From positions 1-64,000 of the forward strand of contig CAJUMF010000013.1 of the NCBI GenBank assembly GCA_910586965.1: a stretch of DNA of 64,000 nucleotides, given 5' to 3'. The notes under the pieces are model-generated. The model was not told the origin of the DNA and did no database searches. It was given only the letters and a program-made list of their open reading frames with translations. The translations under genes and the position numbers were made by a program. This stretch comes from an uncultured Dorea sp. (GTDB lineage Bacteria > Bacillota > Clostridia > Lachnospirales > Lachnospiraceae). Below, piece by piece: positions 16,895 to 25,502 of this stretch (the stretch's first letter is position 1; each line of letters opens with the position of its first letter).

Positions 16895-18309
16895 GAAAAG
16901 AAACGGGAATGCCGTTAAGCGTATTTTTCTTAAAATATTTTCTGTATGTGTCGGCTGCGGTGACATTCATCTGTCTCGGGGCGGTATTTATACTCAATGT
17001 GCTTGTTGCGAAAGACTTGATCTACCCTGCCAACTATGCACAAAAGCAGGCGGAGGCGGCGAGGGAGGGAATTGAGCGCGCCCCGTCTGTCAGCAGGGAT
17101 TTGATTCCCGGGCTGTGCCAGTATGCCGTCTTTGACCTGGAGGGGAATATGACAGATGGGAATATAGGAAAAACCAGGCTGAAAACTGCCTGGGAGGCGG
17201 TGTCGGGCAAGAGGGCATCCCGCGGGGAGAATTATTACAAAGTGGTCAGGCGGGAGAGGGAGTATGTCGTACTCCAATACCAGATCATCCCTCAGTACAA
17301 ATCCGAAACGCTCCGCAGATATCTCTGGCCTCCGCAAAATCTGCTTATGCTGGCTGTGCTTTTTATGGCAGTATTCAGTGTGGTCGTGATTGCCCTCCGG
17401 TTTAGCCGCGCATTGAAGAAGAAGTTGGATTCTCTGATTGCGGTGACAGAAAAAATACAGGGCCAGGATTTGGATTTCGCCGTCGAAAAGGGAGATATCA
17501 GGGAGATTAATTCGATTCTGACGGCAATGGATAAGATGCGTCACGAGCTTAAGACTTCTCTGGAAACGCAGTGGAAGGCAGAGCAGGAGAGAAAGGAGCA
17601 GATTGGGGCTTTGGCTCATGATTTAAAAACTCCTTTAACGGTTATCCGAGGAAACGCAGAGATTTTATACGACACAGACCTTACGGAAGAACAGGCCGGG
17701 AGTGTGGGATTCATCGAAGAAAGCTCCTTAAAGATGCAGAATTATATAAAAATGCTGATAGAGCTTTCCAAGGACACGGAAACCTGCCGCCCCCGGCATC
17801 AGAAAAATTCTCTCCCGGCTTTTTTGCAGGATATCGGGGAAACAGCAAGAGGGATATGCTCTTCCCGGAAAATCCGGTTCAAATTAAAGGTCAGAAGTGA
17901 GCGGGAGGAATTCTTCGGGGATGCCTCTCTATTAAGCCGCGCACTGAACAATATATTATCCAATGCCGCGGAATATTCACCTTCCGGCGGCGCGGTTGCG
18001 ATGGAGGTTTTTGAGGAAAATGAATATCTGGCCTTTTCCGTCAGTGATAACGGAAAAGGCTTTAGCAGTGCGGCGCTGAAACATGCAGCATCGCAATTTT
18101 ATATGGAAGATGCCAGCCGCAACTCGAAACTGCACTATGGAATCGGGCTGTATGCCGCAGACAGGATTGCAAGGCAACACGGAGGACTCCTTGTCCTGGA
18201 AAATCAGAAAGAAGGCAGGGGCGCTAAAGTGACTTTGAAAATACCTTTGTGTTCAACAGCACATTCAAAGAAAAACGCTGAACAGGTGTTTTCAAACACC
18301 AGCATATAA
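16891..18309 (+). CDS. sensor histidine kinase of the lantibiotic immunity system
   Basis: A 472-residue membrane kinase starting at GTG 16891, which overlaps the stop of the regulator gene and has GGAGG 8 bases upstream. Two membrane segments (about 14-36 and 150-170) enclose an outer sensor domain of about 110 residues. A HAMP-like region follows, then the H-box LAHDLKTPLTVIRGN with His243, an N-box NNILSNAAEYS, and G-boxes DNGKGF and GIGLYAA. The layout resembles SpaK/NisK-like kinases that sense lantibiotics. It would phosphorylate Asp51 of the regulator encoded just before it. Confidence 0.87.
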   Translation: MRKETGMPLSVFFLKYFLYVSAAVTFICLGAVFILNVLVAKDLIYPANYAQKQAEAAREGIERAPSVSRDLIPGLCQYAVFDLEGNMTDGNIGKTRLKTAWEAVSGKRASRGENYYKVVRREREYVVLQYQIIPQYKSETLRRYLWPPQNLLMLAVLFMAVFSVVVIALRFSRALKKKLDSLIAVTEKIQGQDLDFAVEKGDIREINSILTAMDKMRHELKTSLETQWKAEQERKEQIGALAHDLKTPLTVIRGNAEILYDTDLTEEQAGSVGFIEESSLKMQNYIKMLIELSKDTETCRPRHQKNSLPAFLQDIGETARGICSSRKIRFKLKVRSEREEFFGDASLLSRALNNILSNAAEYSPSGGAVAMEVFEENEYLAFSVSDNGKGFSSAALKHAASQFYMEDASRNSKLHYGIGLYAADRIARQHGGLLVLENQKEGRGAKVTLKIPLCSTAHSKKNAEQVFSNTSI

Positions 18310-18391
18310 AAATAACCTTGCCGCTCCCTGTCTGCGTCCGGTATGCTCACATCCTGCGCTGCCGCAAAAGCGCTGCATTGCCGCCCTGCAG

Positions 18392-20932
18392 TTACTCTGC
18401 CGCCCGCAGCCTCTCAGTCACGCTCTCTTTATCCAGATTCTGAAAGCAGATATACGGTATGAGCACCGCAAACCCAAACAGCACCGGCGTACATATTACT
18501 AACGGCAGCACTGTAAAATGGAAGGTGGAAAATCCGCCTGCTGTCATGGCGCGCAGCAGGATGCCAATGACAGGTATGCTTAAAAGGTAGGAGAGGACTA
18601 AAGGAATCCCGGCATAGTAAAGCCCCTCAAAGGTAAGCATCTGCTTAAGCTGCCGCTTTGTCATGCCAACGCTCTGGATGACGGCAAATTCCTTTTTGCG
18701 GGAAATGATTGCCGTGACCATGCTGTTGATGAAGTTTAAAATGCCTGCCAGCGCGATGATGCTGCTGATGGAGTAGCCGATGACCGCGGAGGAGCGTGTT
18801 TCGGACTCATACTGCGCCTGGATGTTCTTTCGTGACGTGATGTTCATGCCGGGAGCATCGGCGCTCTGGTATACGGTTAAAAGTTTTTCTGCCTTTTTCA
18901 TATTTTCATCCGAGACATTGAAAAAATATTTCCTCAGGTTGCTATCCGGCCAAAGGCGCAGGAAATCATCTGCAGAGAGGATAAGGGGAATGTCAAATGC
19001 GGGCCGGAAACCGCTTGTCATCGGATACAGGGGGTGCAGCACCGCCATGACGGTAAAGGAATTCCCCTGGATTGTCACATTTTCGCCTACGGAGTAGGTG
19101 GGGAGGTTTTTCTGGGGAGCCGCGGATGGCCCGATGGCAAGGACGTAGCCGCCTTCTTTCCATTTTTCCGTGTCAATCGTTCCGTCAAGGATATAGTTTT
19201 CACCGACGGCGGCGTTAAGGATGGGGCCGCCTGCGCCGTAGACGGTGTGGGGAACGTCTGCACCTTCGAGGGCGGCGTCAAAGCCATCTTTCCACTGGGG
19301 GAAGGATGGGTCGCAGGACTTAAAATCCTCCAGGGCCTCTTCCGTGTAAAAGCTTTGGAAATTGTCCTTTGCCTGCCGGCTTAAGGGCATGGAAATCTCC
19401 CTGGAATAGAGCCTTCCGGTCTCTTCAAGCCCCTCTAAGGAGGATATCTTTTTAAGGAGGGCATCGCTTATGGTCTGGCTCTCCGGGTCGTAGCCGCCGA
19501 TGTAGCTGTTGGTAGCGTCGTCTAGCTGGAAATCGGCGACGGCAAGGTCCGCCAGGTATTTTTCCATGTCAAAGCTTGCATTTTTTGCATAGAAGAAGGT
19601 CATAAGGAGCAGTCCCAGCGTGAGGGAGGCGGTGACTAAGAGGGTGCGTTTCGGGCTGCGCCAGAGATTTGCCCATGCCATCCCGGGGATGGAGGCTCTG
19701 TTTTTCGTTTTCCGGTTCTTTTTCTTTGTGCCGGACGCGGCATCCGTGTATTTTAATGCCTCCACCGGGGAGACTTTTCCGGCAAGGCGCGCCGGGAGCA
19801 GGCAGGAAATCATTACCGTCGCCAGGGCGAAAAGGGCGGAGCCTGCGAAGATAACGGGATTTACGGAGACTACCGGCTCTGCGCCGGATGCAGGGATGAA
19901 AATTGGCACCAGGAGGAATCCAAGCCCGTATCCGGCTGCCAGCCCCAGGGGAATCCCGGCGAGAGACAGGAAGGCTCCCTGGCCGAGGATGATTTTTCGA
20001 ATCTGCTTTGCCGTCATGCCTAAGGTCTTTAGTTTCCCGTAAAACTGGATGTCTGATGCCACGGAAATCTGGAACACGTTAAAGATGACCAGATACCCGG
20101 CTAAAAATACAAGTATCATACCGGCGTATACCGACAGGTTCTCGCTTAAGACGGCTTTGGCAGTCTCGGGCATATAAGCCAGGTTTGTGTCAAATTCCAG
20201 GGAGGAAAGGCCGCAGTCGGAGAGCACTTTTGCTGTCTTGCCTTCGATGTCTTTTGTGTCTTCAAAAGAGATGCCCATCATCCGCTGGCCGAGGATTTGC
20301 CCATCCTTTGGCGTATCGGAGCCGCCGCATGACTTTAAAGCGTAGTCCTCGCTGACCCATGCCATGCTTGCGTAGGTGGAGAGATTTCCCTCCCACCATC
20401 CGCAGAGGGTGAAGGTGTCGGAGGTTCGTTTTTCCTTTGTAATGTCCTTTCGCCATTCCAGTGTCACCGATGCGCCAAGTTCGGGGGTGACTCCAAGGCG
20501 TTTTAAGGTGAGGGTGTCAAGGGCGATTTCCGTCTCCTTTTCCGGCATAGAGCCTTTTTCCGGGAAGGCGAAATCGTCTCTGGCGTACTGGTCGCTGGCG
20601 TAGCGCAGCTCCACCTGGCGCCCGGCAAGGGATTTGTTTTCCGCCACTCCAAGGACGATGCTCTTTCCGTAGGATTTTACGTCCGGGTGCCTTGCGATTG
20701 CCGCAATCTGGGCATCCGTAAGGCTCTTGCAGGTGGCGTGGGCTAAAGTGCCGGACTGGTGTAAGTACATCTGGGTCAGGTTCTTTCCCAGGCTCTGGGC
20801 AAGGGTAAAGAGGGTGGTGAACATGACGGTAGTCAGAATGATGGCCAGGATGGCTGCCAGGTTTCGGCCTTTGTTTTTCTTTAAGCTGCGTACGGTAAGT
20901 GTTTTGATGGCAGAAGTATTCTGTGCTTTCAT
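18392..20932 (-). CDS. MacB/FtsX-type ABC transporter permease
   Basis: An 846-residue permease. The N-terminal membrane segment (about 24-45, AAILAIILTTVMFTTLFTLA) is followed by an outer domain, then a first FtsX core with three spans (about 270-390). A second copy of the same plan begins near 420 (SPKRTLLVTASLTLGLLLM), has an outer domain to about 700 and ends with a second FtsX core. This duplicated form is typical of Firmicutes permeases for antimicrobial peptide or lipid export. The ATPase gene lies 15 bases upstream on the same strand. It runs towards the immunity operon but is not part of it. The substrate is unknown. Confidence 0.87.
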   Translation of the reverse strand: MKAQNTSAIKTLTVRSLKKNKGRNLAAILAIILTTVMFTTLFTLAQSLGKNLTQMYLHQSGTLAHATCKSLTDAQIAAIARHPDVKSYGKSIVLGVAENKSLAGRQVELRYASDQYARDDFAFPEKGSMPEKETEIALDTLTLKRLGVTPELGASVTLEWRKDITKEKRTSDTFTLCGWWEGNLSTYASMAWVSEDYALKSCGGSDTPKDGQILGQRMMGISFEDTKDIEGKTAKVLSDCGLSSLEFDTNLAYMPETAKAVLSENLSVYAGMILVFLAGYLVIFNVFQISVASDIQFYGKLKTLGMTAKQIRKIILGQGAFLSLAGIPLGLAAGYGLGFLLVPIFIPASGAEPVVSVNPVIFAGSALFALATVMISCLLPARLAGKVSPVEALKYTDAASGTKKKNRKTKNRASIPGMAWANLWRSPKRTLLVTASLTLGLLLMTFFYAKNASFDMEKYLADLAVADFQLDDATNSYIGGYDPESQTISDALLKKISSLEGLEETGRLYSREISMPLSRQAKDNFQSFYTEEALEDFKSCDPSFPQWKDGFDAALEGADVPHTVYGAGGPILNAAVGENYILDGTIDTEKWKEGGYVLAIGPSAAPQKNLPTYSVGENVTIQGNSFTVMAVLHPLYPMTSGFRPAFDIPLILSADDFLRLWPDSNLRKYFFNVSDENMKKAEKLLTVYQSADAPGMNITSRKNIQAQYESETRSSAVIGYSISSIIALAGILNFINSMVTAIISRKKEFAVIQSVGMTKRQLKQMLTFEGLYYAGIPLVLSYLLSIPVIGILLRAMTAGGFSTFHFTVLPLVICTPVLFGFAVLIPYICFQNLDKESVTERLRAAE

Positions 20933-20947
20933 TTTTTCGCGCCTCCT

Positions 20948-21613
20948 TTACTCGTATACCCGTCCGTCTTCGATGCGGATGCGGCGGTCAGCCTGGGCGG
21001 CGATTTCCGGGTTGTGGGTGATCATGACGATGGTCTGGTCAAATTTCCGGCTGGTGAGCTTTAAAAGCTCGATGACTTCGTCGCTTGTCTTGCTGTCAAG
21101 GTTGCCGGTAGGCTCGTCCGCCAGGATGATAGAGGGCTTTCCGGCAAGGGCTCTGGCGATTGCCACCCGCTGCTGCTGGCCGCCGGAGAGGGCATTCGGC
21201 ATGTTAAAAAGCTTTTTTTCAAGCCCTAAGAGGGAGAGGATGCGCTGGATGAACATCTCATCCGGCGTTTTGCCGTCAAGCTGGATAGGCAGGATGATGT
21301 TCTCATACACATTTAAAATGGGGACCAGGTTGTAATTCTGGAAGATAAAGCCGATGTGGCGGCGGCGGAAGACGGTCAGGTCCTCGTCGCTTAATTTGCC
21401 CAGATTGTACTTGTCAATCTTTACGCTGCCGGATGTCGGGCGGTCAAGGCCGCCGAGCATGTTGAGCAGGGTGGATTTGCCGCTGCCGGAGGTGCCGATG
21501 ATGGCGAGAAATTCGCCGCGCTCGATGGAGATATTTACATCGTCGAGGGCGCGGACAATGTTTGGCTCGGTTCCGTATTGTTTCATAAGGTTTTTCGTGC
21601 TTAAGATACTCAT
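20948..21613 (-). CDS. MacB/LolD-type ABC transporter ATP-binding protein
   Basis: A 221-residue ATPase: P-loop GTSGSGKST, Q-loop FQNYNLVP, signature ALSGGQQQRVAIARAL, Walker B IILADEPTGNLDSKT and switch His in MITHN. The sequence is typical of the MacB-like group that works with FtsX-type permeases by a pump-like stroke. It precedes the permease gene in the same transcript, and both share a promoter region with the divergent AAA-like/nuclease gene at 21793. Confidence 0.9.
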   Translation of the reverse strand: MSILSTKNLMKQYGTEPNIVRALDDVNISIERGEFLAIIGTSGSGKSTLLNMLGGLDRPTSGSVKIDKYNLGKLSDEDLTVFRRRHIGFIFQNYNLVPILNVYENIILPIQLDGKTPDEMFIQRILSLLGLEKKLFNMPNALSGGQQQRVAIARALAGKPSIILADEPTGNLDSKTSDEVIELLKLTSRKFDQTIVMITHNPEIAAQADRRIRIEDGRVYE

Positions 21614-21729
21614 GTGATGATTTCCCCTTTTCTTTGTTTGTCATATCTTGCAGTATAGGGGAAATGCGGGATTTTGCCATATAAAATGCTTAAACTAATA
21701 TGGAGGGTGACTATTTTAATACATGGAAG

Positions 21730-21758
21730 TTGTTTTTTAGGGCTTGGAAAGTTATAAT
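21730..21758 (+). promoter_or_regulatory. promoter of the first AAA-like/PD-(D/E)XK gene
   Basis: TTGTTT (21730) and TATAAT (21753) are 17 bases apart, 35 bases before the start codon at 21793. Confidence 0.6.
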
Positions 21759-21792
21759 ATAGGCAGAATCCGTTATGAGAGGATGTGATCAT

Positions 21793-23496
21793 ATGGCGAG
21801 AACGGTAGGTATCGGACATCAGGACTTTGAAAAAGTACGGATGAGGAATCTTTTTTATGTTGACAAAACTTCGTTTATTAAAGAGTGGTGGGAAAAAGAT
21901 GATGATGTGACATTGATTGCCCGCCCCAGAAGATTTGGGAAAACTTTAAATATGAGCATGTTGGAGAAATTTTTTTCCGTGAGGTATGCCGGACGGGGAG
22001 AGCTGTTTGAGGGGCTTTCTATATGGGAGCATGAAGAATACCGAAAGATGCAGGGAACCTATCCGGTTATCAGCCTTTCTTTCGCAAATGTAAAGGAGCG
22101 GGATTATATTTCAGCGGTACAGAGGATTAATCAGATACTTGTGGAACTTTTTAATGATACACGCTTTCTGGCAGAAGGGGAGCTATTGTCAGAGGAAGAA
22201 AAAGAATTTATCGGGAATGTTTCAATGAATATGTCCGAGGTCACTTCCACAATGGCCATACATCGGCTGTCGAAATTTTTGTATTATTATTATGGAAAGA
22301 AGGTAATCATTCTTCTGGACGAGTACGATACACCTGTACAGGAGGCGTATGTAGGAGGGTATTGGGAGGAGATGACGGGATTTATCAGGAGTCTCTTTAA
22401 TTCTTCTTTTAAGACGAACCCTTATCTGGAGCGGGCAGTCATGACAGGGATTACAAGAGTCAGCCGGGAATCAATATTTTCTGATCTTAACAACCTGAAA
22501 GTGATAACGACTACGTCTGAGGAATATGCGGAGAGCTTTGGTTTTACAGAAAAGGAAGTTTTTGATGCGCTGGCTGAGATGGGGATGTCAGAGAACCAGG
22601 AGAGGGTAAAGCGGTGGTATGACGGTTTTACATTTGGGAGCAAGACGGACATTTATAATCCGTGGTCTATCATCAACTACCTTGATACAGGTAAGTTCCG
22701 CCCCTACTGGGCAAACACAAGTTCTAACGGCCTGGTGGGGAAATTAATCCGGGAGGGAACGAAGAATGTAAAACTGTCTTTGGAAAAGCTCCTTTCCGGG
22801 GAATCTGTCATTACGCCTGTAGATGAGCAGATTGTATACCAAACGCTGAATGCTGACGAGTCGGCAGTCTGGAGTCTTCTGCTAGCCAGCGGGTATTTGA
22901 AAGTAATCCGTTTTGAGGAGCATGAAGAGGCAAATATTGATACATGTACTCTTGAGTGTGAGCTGGCGATTACGAACTATGAGACAAAATTGATGTTCGG
23001 CAGTATGATACGCGGATGGTTTGCCGGAAATCTGTCCGATTATAATGATTTTGTTAAGGCGTTGCTTGAAAATGATCTGAAAGCTATGAATGTCTATATG
23101 AACAGAGTGGCATCAGGGACGTTCAGCTATTTTGATACAGGGAGGAAACCGTCAAGGAACAGTGAACCGGAAAGATTTTACCACGGATTTGTGCTGGGGC
23201 TTATCGTAGAGCTGTCTAATCGCTATACGATTACTTCTAACCGGGAGAGCGGCCTCGGAAGGTATGATGTGATGCTTGAGCCTAAAAAGCCGGACGATGA
23301 TGCGATAATCATGGAGTTTAAGGTGCAGGATGCCGAGGACGGAGAGAAAGTGTTGGCAGACACGGTAAAAGCCGCTCTCAGGCAGATTGAGAAAAAAAAT
23401 TACGAGGCGGTTTTGACCGCAAAAGGAATTGCCGGCCATCGTATACGAAAACTCGGCTTTGCCTTTTGCGGAAATGAAGTGTTGATTGGAAACTAA
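21793..23496 (+). CDS. AAA-ATPase-like and PD-(D/E)XK nuclease protein, copy 1
   Basis: A 567-residue protein. The N-terminal AAA-like domain opens with DFEKVRMRNLFYVDKT, has the P-loop variant RPRRFGKT (residues 44-51) and Walker B VIILLDEYDTP (Asp176 region). The C-terminal nuclease (DUF1703 type) has RYDVML and IIMEFKV, the D...E-x-K core, near residues 480-510. Proteins of this family occur in many copies in gut bacteria and their role is not established; defence, selfish or regulatory roles have been proposed. The ATG at 21793 is chosen by comparison with copy 3 at 32203, which starts in the same way and is closely similar throughout. Ends 12 bases from a convergent kinase gene. Confidence 0.85.
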   Translation: MARTVGIGHQDFEKVRMRNLFYVDKTSFIKEWWEKDDDVTLIARPRRFGKTLNMSMLEKFFSVRYAGRGELFEGLSIWEHEEYRKMQGTYPVISLSFANVKERDYISAVQRINQILVELFNDTRFLAEGELLSEEEKEFIGNVSMNMSEVTSTMAIHRLSKFLYYYYGKKVIILLDEYDTPVQEAYVGGYWEEMTGFIRSLFNSSFKTNPYLERAVMTGITRVSRESIFSDLNNLKVITTTSEEYAESFGFTEKEVFDALAEMGMSENQERVKRWYDGFTFGSKTDIYNPWSIINYLDTGKFRPYWANTSSNGLVGKLIREGTKNVKLSLEKLLSGESVITPVDEQIVYQTLNADESAVWSLLLASGYLKVIRFEEHEEANIDTCTLECELAITNYETKLMFGSMIRGWFAGNLSDYNDFVKALLENDLKAMNVYMNRVASGTFSYFDTGRKPSRNSEPERFYHGFVLGLIVELSNRYTITSNRESGLGRYDVMLEPKKPDDDAIIMEFKVQDAEDGEKVLADTVKAALRQIEKKNYEAVLTAKGIAGHRIRKLGFAFCGNEVLIGN

Positions 23497-23508
23497 GGGG
23501 CGGGCAGG

Positions 23509-24795
23509 TTAGGGGACCGGCATCACAATCTTCAGCACAAACCGCCCGTCCTGCTGCTTAAAAATACATTCCCCGTCGTATTTTGACACGGCGTTTCTGA
23601 TGTTGGTAAGACCGAAACCATGAAGGAAGGCGTCTTCTTTGCTTGTATTTCCCTCCGAAAATGCATCGGGCGTCGTGTTGTTTTCCACGGTGATCACTAG
23701 CATATCCCGGATGCGGGATGCCTTTGCGGTGATGAGCCGCAAGTCTTCCGGCAGCTTTTCGCTTGCCTCGATGGCGTTGTCTAAGGCATTTCCGAAGATG
23801 GCGCTGACATCTAAGGGCTCTAGAAAGGAACCGTCTTTAAAATGGATGACGGCGCAAAAATCTATCTTTTTTTCTTTTGCCGCCCGGGCTTTATCGCGGA
23901 TAATGATGTCAAGAAATTCATTTCCCGTATGGTAATATGTCTCGTACACTTCCATCTGGTTTTTCAGCGTCCGGATGGACTTTTCGACTGCCTCTGAATG
24001 GGCGGACTGCGCCTCAAGCACCAGGAGGTGGTTTTTCATGTCGTGGTAGATGCTGCGGATGCGCCTCTCGTCCTCGATTTTCTCCTGATAGTAGGAAAGC
24101 TTATTTTCCAGCGTCCGGGCGCGGTAGGCAGTCTGGAGAGACTTGCTTATGTAGGCGGCAAGGTACAGGCATCCAAAGCTTGAAAAAATGGAGGCAGCGC
24201 AGATGGGGTAGACGATGAGCGCATTTTCCGGCAGGAAGTAGATGATGGTGAAGATTGCCACAAAGGGAGCCAGCATCAGGGTGTCTACAATCATCCACAT
24301 GCGTTTGGTAAGGCTCTGGGAGATGCGGGTTAAGTATTTTTTCAGGAAAAACCACACAAAAATCCAGAAAAGGAGCCGAAGGAGCAGGGAGCAGGTGTGA
24401 AAAAGAGTGCTTATCAGCCGAAGTCTGTCTGTCCATCCGCCGTAATCTGGGTCCGGCGCGCCCGTGCTCCAAAAAAAGAGCCGGCTGCCTATGTCCTGCA
24501 TCAGGTAATTGACGGCAATCATGGGCGGGTAGAAGACGAGGAGCGCGGTAAGCTTTTGGACAGGGTGTCCTCGGTGGAGGGCAAGGTAAGCGGCAAACCC
24601 CAGGAGTACGCCTAAGAGGTTTGCAAGGTCGTTGGAGTAGATGACCATATCAGCCAGGGGGAGGAAGAGGAAAAGCGCCAAAAGCTTTAACGCCTTTTTC
24701 TCCCGCAGGGGCAGGAAGGTCTTTAAAATCCAGAAGAATACAAAGCCGTATGCACATGTAAGAAGGAAAGAGACGGCATCGAGAAAGCGTATCAT
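23509..24795 (-). CDS. AgrC-like sensor histidine kinase with GHKL ATPase domain
   Basis: A 428-residue kinase. Six or seven membrane segments fill residues 5-220. The catalytic part has His251 in IYHDMKNHLLVLE, an N-box GNALDNAIEAS (Asn335, Asn340) and a GFGLTNIRNAV G-box, the pattern of peptide-pheromone kinases such as AgrC. The start is set at 24795, where ATG overlaps the stop of the response regulator gene by four bases; a longer frame upstream to 24945 is not used. No AgrB or AgrD gene is nearby, so the signal is unknown. It is the third gene of an operon that starts with a nuclease-like gene at 27202. Confidence 0.85.
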   Translation of the reverse strand: MIRFLDAVSFLLTCAYGFVFFWILKTFLPLREKKALKLLALFLFLPLADMVIYSNDLANLLGVLLGFAAYLALHRGHPVQKLTALLVFYPPMIAVNYLMQDIGSRLFFWSTGAPDPDYGGWTDRLRLISTLFHTCSLLLRLLFWIFVWFFLKKYLTRISQSLTKRMWMIVDTLMLAPFVAIFTIIYFLPENALIVYPICAASIFSSFGCLYLAAYISKSLQTAYRARTLENKLSYYQEKIEDERRIRSIYHDMKNHLLVLEAQSAHSEAVEKSIRTLKNQMEVYETYYHTGNEFLDIIIRDKARAAKEKKIDFCAVIHFKDGSFLEPLDVSAIFGNALDNAIEASEKLPEDLRLITAKASRIRDMLVITVENNTTPDAFSEGNTSKEDAFLHGFGLTNIRNAVSKYDGECIFKQQDGRFVLKIVMPVP

Positions 24796-25502
24796 AGTCT
24801 GTCCCCCCAATATTCGGTAAGCTCTTCCATGAATTCTTTGCGCCGGGGCTGGCTGATGGGAAGGGTCTCCCCCGTGATTAAGGAAATCTCCAGTTTCTTT
24901 ACGTTTTTCACATAGGAAAGGTTGACCAGATAGGCATTGTGGCACCGGGAGAATCCGTGGGGCGACAAGTCTTTGGCGGTCTCTTTCATAGTCTTGTAGC
25001 AGATGATATTTTCCTGCTCGGTGTGGAACAGAAGGTTCCGGTTAAAAGTCTCCACATAACGCAGGCTCTTTAACATGACTTTGTATTTCCCGGAATCGTT
25101 GGAGACGACGACGGACGGGGTGTCTGTAAGCCTTCGCTTTGCGATGAACTTATCAAGCTCATTTTTCAGCCGGACGTACTTCAGGGGCTTGATGATGTAG
25201 TCCGCCGCCTGGTACTTGTACCCTTCCAGGCCATACTGGGTGAGGGTGGTGAGGAAGATGATGCCGACGGACTCGTCCATCTGCCGGATGCGCTCTGCCG
25301 CATGAAGGCCGTCCACCAGCCGCATCTGGATATCCAGGAAGATAAGGTCGGTGGAGGGCTCGTATTTTTCAATCAGTTCAAGGCCGTCGTAATAGAGGGT
25401 GGTCTTTATCTCTTCGCCCGTCTCCAGGGCGTACCGGCGAATCAGTGTTTCAAGGTGATGGGCGAAGTCCGGCTCATCATCGCAGATTGCAATGTGTGTC
25501 AT
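24792..25502 (-). CDS. LytTR-family response regulator (AgrA-like)
   Basis: A 236-residue protein. The receiver domain (1-120) has DDE at 8-10, phospho-acceptor Asp57 in LIFLDIQM and Lys in IIKPLKY. The LytTR DNA-binding domain (135-235) includes SLRYVETFNRNLLFH and SRCHNAYLVNLSYVK. It would be phosphorylated by the GHKL kinase encoded next, and bind direct repeats in promoters. Its ATG overlaps the stop of the AAA-like/nuclease gene (ATGA), and its stop overlaps the kinase start, so all three are translated together. Its target genes are not evident. Confidence 0.87.
   Translation of the reverse strand: MTHIAICDDEPDFAHHLETLIRRYALETGEEIKTTLYYDGLELIEKYEPSTDLIFLDIQMRLVDGLHAAERIRQMDESVGIIFLTTLTQYGLEGYKYQAADYIIKPLKYVRLKNELDKFIAKRRLTDTPSVVVSNDSGKYKVMLKSLRYVETFNRNLLFHTEQENIICYKTMKETAKDLSPHGFSRCHNAYLVNLSYVKNVKKLEISLITGETLPISQPRRKEFMEELTEYWGDRL

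Noticed and set aside
23509..25502. Complete agr quorum-sensing system
   Set aside because: AgrC-like and AgrA-like genes are present, but no AgrB protease or AgrD peptide gene was found nearby.
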